Below, one piece after another: positions 8,548 to 12,576 of a DNA stretch of 12,576 bases (position 1 is its first letter; the number at the start of each line of letters is the position of its first letter). This DNA comes from Beroe ovata (lineage: Eukaryota > Ctenophora > Nuda > Beroida > Beroidae). The DNA lies in NCBI GenBank assembly GCA_946803715.1, contig CAMPET010000265.1, forward strand, positions 84,357 to 96,932, written 5' to 3'. The notes beneath the pieces were generated by a model, which was not told the origin of the DNA, ran no database searches, and was given only the letters and a program-made list of their open reading frames with translations. The translations under genes were made by a program, and so were the position numbers.

Positions 8548-11500
8548 TTACTTCGCCAGGTCTTGAATGGAGTAGGCCTCAACCGGGGGACAGGTACAGA
8601 AAACATTCTGATCTCCGTACGCATCGTCAACACGGGCTGATGCTGGCCATGTCTTCTTGTCTGATGTCAGCCACGGCTGAGAGGGAGAGAAGAGTGTATG
8701 CGGCGGACTAACACAATTATGGAACACTATGGGGGCACATTAGGGGCATATTCACGTGGCATAAGGCACGACTCACGAGGTACTGATATGATCATAAAAT
8801 CAAAAACAATGTACCGCATTTTCCAATCCCCCAACGAGGATAATCAATTTCGCAACAACACGGAACTGGTTGTCTTCTTGGAACTCACTAGTGGAAATGC
8901 TGCCTGTTGTCGAGAGTACGGTCTGTCCCACTCGTTAGCTGTCACTGTTGCCAACGTGTGAGGGGCTCGCTTCACGACGTTGTTATGGGGATCAACCTTT
9001 CCGTCTTGGATATCCTGTATCTCTCGTCTAATTGCTGTCAGATGGAGAATCGTAAATCCTAAATTTCACATTGTCACAAACACATCCAAAATGGAACAAA
9101 TACGACCACGATTTGCAATATTTCTGAGATAAGCATGGATCGTGGAATATACGTACAGATAAGAGCATCAATGTATCTGTCCATCTCTGCCTTGTCCTCA
9201 CTCTCAGTCGGTTCAATCATCATAGTGTTACCCACTGGCCAACTTGCTGTAGGAGCATGGAAACCTGGAGGAATGAGGATTAGGTAAGCTGAGGATCGGA
9301 ATTGCAATTGCTTTTCAGGGCTCCTGTTTAGAACTGGTCTTCTGAATTTTAGTGCTATCATAGTGAGTAATCTTAACCCAAGAATAAAACAATGTGATCG
9401 ACCACGATTATAACACGAACCGTAGTCCTGAAGTCGCTTAGCAATGTCCATTACTCCGACTTGGCTTGCTCCGGGGAAGCTCCTGGCGTCCAGAATAAAC
9501 TCATGAGCAACATATCCTGACTCGTTGGTGAACAGAGTGTTGTAGTGACCCTCTAGCCGCTTAGCCATGTAGTTTGCATTCAGGATCGATACCTGACAGG
9601 GTCAGCATTATTGAGTGCCGAATTTATCTAGTTTGATCTATCACGAGAGATGACGGAACTCCGCTATGTGAGCCGGGAAACTCTGTCCTTGCTCAATGCA
9701 ACAGTTGCAACTCCAGCAACACTAGCATGATTACTCACTACTCAGTACTCACTTCAGATGCGCTGCGTAGCGCATGAGGCCCCATGAGTTTGATATAAGC
9801 CCAGGAAATGGGAAGGATGAGGGCAGAACCGTATGGGGCAGCAGAGATCTGGCCAAATGGACGACATCCAGGGGCTGTTGTCTCTATTGGGGGCAGTACC
9901 GCATGGCCAGGTAAGAAGGGGGCGAGGTGTGACTTCCTGGGAGAGAAGAGGGAGAGATGGACTCAATATTCAGATGCACAGTTACGAATGTATGACACAT
10001 GATCGTGGGAAAACATGACTCACACTCCAATGGGGCCGACACCAGGGCCGCCCCCGCCATGGGGAATACAGAATGTCTTGTGTAGGTTGAGGTGGGAAAC
10101 ATCAGCTCCATAATGCCCTGGTTTACACAGACCAACCTGTGGAATGTTGTCAGTGTAAAAACAGACTGCTCTCTGTTACTGGGTAACATTGTCATGTTAC
10201 TTGTCTTAAATCTAATAATACCTGAGCGTTCATGTTTGCACCATCCAGATAAACCTGGCCTCCGTGACTATGTATCAGATCACACAACTCGCTGAGAGAT
10301 GTTAGGAATTGGGATGAACGAGAAAAAATTTCAATGCTCCATCGTGATTCGAAACAAAGCATTCATTTCAGTCTTCTTAATTACCTGACTCCATTTTCGA
10401 AGACACCGTATGTTGAAGGATAAGTTATCATGATGCAACTCAAGTCTTTCGAATACTTGTCACACTGCAATGCAATGATATAAATTTGATATGATAATGA
10501 TAATAAAGGCAGTGACGTCTCGATCATTCAGCCTGCATGCATTCGTTGTAAGTAGCTGAGACGTACGTACGTGCAACGCAAGCAACGCGCCGCGCGCGCA
10601 TTACCGCTAAATGTGTTAACGATTTTGCAACCTCCAAGTTTTTGTCGAAGCGCGTTCCGCTGAGAATCGCAAAGATGCGCGGATTCGTCCCGTACTGGGA
10701 CGGGTAGCACATAAGAGGTATTTGATTGCACTATGCTGTTTCTGCTACGTTCATATGAATCAATAGGATAGGTTTTACCTTCGCCCTAACATCATTCATG
10801 TCAATGGTACCGTCAGGATTCGTCTTGGTGGTAATGACGGTCAGTCCAGCCATTTGGGCGCTCGCAGGGTTTGTCCCATGGGCACTCACTGGAACCTAAG
10901 TGAAAAACTTATTAGTTTCCGTCCAAATTCCACGATCCATACTGTGACAAAACAGTTTCTTCCGCATAGGAACTGATAGTATCTTGTAAATCACGAATTG
11001 TGTCTAACTTACCAAGCAGATATTTCTGTGGCCCTCGCCAATGTCGTGTTGGTAAGCCCTGATTGCGAGTAACCCTGCATATTCCCCCTGTGCTCCACTA
11101 TTAGGCTGGAATGTGACTGCGTCGTATCCCGTTATTTCACACAGATCATCATGCAGTTCCTGCAGAGAGGGGGAAACTGACAGCAACATGACAACACTAC
11201 AACTGACAACAGCCTGTCAACAGTCAACACGTATTGACAGAAAGCATTGACAACCGACTGACAACACGCGTTCGCAACAGACTGACAACACTGACAACAT
11301 CATAGGAATGTATCGCACATTGCTGAGTGTTAGCAGTAGTGGACAAGCGCTCTCTTAATATGAGAGGTGTTGTTGCCAACGCATTTCTCTGAATGTATTT
11401 CAACAAGCAGCTCGTGTAAGTAAGTCGCATGATTCTATACTATATCAGGACATGTTACATCGACTGCAGACAATACCACATTCTCAACTACAGGTCAGAA

Positions 11501-11865
11501 AATATAGAACAACACATTTGACTATTACACCCCCAAATTCACATTATGGTTATTTTCAACAGCTCTTGAGGAATAAAACGCAGAGTATAATTTGTGCTGA
11601 ACTTGGATCTAAATTGATCTGTATTGGATGACAGTTACTGCAACATCAAATTGATCTGTATGGAACACAACGTTCAACCCAAACCTTGATCATTTCAAAG
11701 TAGCCCTGTGTCTGATAAGCTGGAGCAAAGGGGTGGATATTGGCAAAGTCGGGGCGAGACACCGGGAGCAGCTCTGATGTTGCGTTTAACTTCATGGTAC
11801 AACTACCCAGCGGGATCATGCTCGTCACAAGCGACACATCCTTCCGTTCCAACTGTCTGATGTAT
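8548..11865 (-). CDS. GLDC: Glycine dehydrogenase (decarboxylating), P-protein; last eleven exons
   Basis: PLP-dependent decarboxylase of the mitochondrial glycine cleavage system; it passes the aminomethyl group to lipoyl H-protein. Exons: 11685-11865, 11013-11159, 10779-10895, 10385-10464, 10222-10291, 10024-10136, 9753-9936, 9421-9592, 9157-9264, 8889-9034 and 8548-8676. All junctions are GT-AG and in frame, giving about 481 residues, the C-terminal half of the roughly 1,000-residue family. Motifs in order: [74 protein letters not shown] with the PLP lysine (codon 10077-10079); [71 protein letters not shown]. The first exon starts with one base completing an Arg codon, so upstream exons lie past the right edge. 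No lesion is visible, and the gene looks functional. Confidence 0.98.
10561..10710. other. CpG-rich block in a GLDC intron
   Basis: The 314-nt intron between the exons ending at 10779 and beginning at 10464 carries ACGTACGTACGT (10561-10572), a CG run (10586-10599) and a small inverted repeat CCCGT/ACGGG near 10690. Its base composition differs from neighbouring introns. It may be an inserted repeat or an intronic regulatory element. Confidence 0.45.
11178..11299. repeat. Cluster of CTGACAACA motifs in a GLDC intron
   Basis: TGACA recurs eight times, mostly as CTGACAACA, with two further variants, in about 120 nt. Spacing is irregular. It looks like a decayed short-unit tandem repeat next to the acceptor of the GLDC exon that starts at 11159. 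Confidence 0.75.
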
Positions 11866-11889
11866 CTGTAGAGAGAGGAGAAGTGCTTA

Positions 11890-11935
11890 GGGAGGGGAAT
11901 AAAGGGGAGGGGGTTAGGGGGAGGTATGGAGGGGG
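11890..11935 (+). other. Putative G-quadruplex motif
   Basis: Six G-runs of 3-5 bases lie on the plus strand. The runs at 11894, 11904, 11909 and 11917 are separated by 6, 1 and 3 bases, which meets the usual four-run G-quadruplex rule. The G-rich strand is the template for GLDC transcription; the RNA carries the pyrimidine tract leading to the exon acceptor. Confidence 0.6.
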
Positions 11936-12342
11936 AGCTGTTTTTAGAGGGGAGATGAATGGGATCAAAGGATCGGGGAGATAAACTTAGGCTCGCGATG
12001 ATAGATTGTTAGAGAATGTAGGGGTTATAAGTAAACGATACATGTAAATTGTACAGTAAACTATGTATTATTTCACGGTGAGAGTGACTCCTCTTACAGC
12101 GATGCTCCGCAATTACAGTTCGCATCATACATACACACAAATTACAAATACGCGGCATGCAAACACAAAGCATCAATGTACCGGAAATAGTTGGAATTGA
12201 GCCAATAATTTGTACTTGTTATTCAACGTTATTGACGGGTTACAATTCACATTTCACGTTCAGCTACATTGCTGGACACTCGTCAGTAGCAGCAGTGTCT
12301 AAAAAACTCAACATATCTCTGGCAAGTTTCAGTGAACCTATA

Positions 12343-12370
12343 CAATGTTCATTGTGCAATGTTCATTGTA
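12343..12370. repeat. Two-copy 14-nt tandem repeat
   Basis: CAATGTTCATTGTG (12343-12356) is followed directly by CAATGTTCATTGTA (12357-12370), differing only in the last base. Confidence 0.85.
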
Positions 12371-12544
12371 CACGGATATGTATAGTATTCAAGTTATATT
12401 GTATTTTAGAGCAGATGTACTCAATACAATGCACTACACCTGTCTACATTGCTCACTGTTCTTTGTATGATACAATGCACACACAGCAACAGCTTTACCC
12501 TCTGACCTCCCTCACTTGTTTGTTTTACACCTCTCTCTGTGCTT

Positions 12545-12576
12545 TGTGTGTGCGTGCGTGTGTGTGTGTGTGTGTG
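12545..12576. repeat. TG microsatellite at right edge
   Basis: A TG/CG-interrupted dinucleotide run reaches the last base of the window, mirroring the GT run at the left edge. Confidence 0.95.

Larger units (their letters stand above)
11866..12544. other. GLDC: Partial GLDC intron, off the right edge
   Basis: Intron upstream of the first visible GLDC exon. It begins, on the minus strand, with a long pyrimidine tract next to the acceptor. No upstream GLDC exon (family stretch around THQVFNSYHSE) is present to 12544. It also contains a 14-nt tandem pair (12343-12370) and TACAATG/CATTGTA motifs. Confidence 0.7.

Noticed and set aside
8430-8633. Apparent frameshift at the GLDC C-terminus ([10 protein letters not shown] reading)
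   Set aside because: The run is five C on the minus strand; read correctly the frame continues [10 protein letters not shown] and ends at TAA 8548-8550, so there is no lesion.
9074-9420. Extension of GLDC frame past 9421
   Set aside because: Intronic read-through; the spliced exon 9157-9264 restores [13 protein letters not shown].
11178-11299. CRISPR-like array
   Set aside because: Irregular spacing, short motif, animal intron; no repeat-spacer architecture.

Overview
This is metazoan nuclear DNA. Genes have short introns with GT-AG ends, CA/TG microsatellites are common, and one gene encodes a TGF-beta-superfamily-like receptor kinase, a family confined to animals. The gene density, small introns and divergence from vertebrate proteins suggest an early-branching invertebrate, possibly a sponge, but the sequence alone does not settle the phylum.

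All four recognisable genes lie on the minus strand. From left to right they are: (1) the 5' two coding exons of a class I-like ADP-ribosylation factor (193-762), whose last exon lies beyond the left edge; (2) one large exon (1302-2794) encoding the end of a Cys-rich ectodomain, a transmembrane helix and a divergent cytoplasmic kinase domain; (3) a complete, very short five-exon MED26 gene (5839-7382, 186 residues) that keeps both conserved ends of the Mediator subunit; (4) the last eleven exons of glycine dehydrogenase GLDC (8548-11865, about 481 residues, including the PLP lysine), whose 5' exons lie beyond the right edge. The four genes have unrelated jobs (membrane traffic, signalling, transcription, mitochondrial glycine breakdown) and do not form a functional unit.

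Between genes: 770-1301 is spacer and probable 5' untranslated intron or promoter of ARF. 2795-5838 is mostly non-coding; it holds a palindromic CRE site, a CA repeat, a CpG-rich direct repeat and a degenerate 0.5-kb minisatellite built on GTGGTGTCA. It should also hold the receptor's upstream exons, which I could not identify. 7383-8547 holds the probable MED26 promoter (inverted CCAAT box), a 103-bp foldback element with a perfect 20-bp palindromic core, an adjacent perfect 12-bp-arm hairpin, and a doubtful open frame.

Both window ends are TG microsatellites, as expected of a contig that broke at simple repeats. The most notable items are the kinase (no glycine-rich loop, DFD instead of DFG, but lysine, glutamate and HRD retained), the minimal MED26, and the foldback element.
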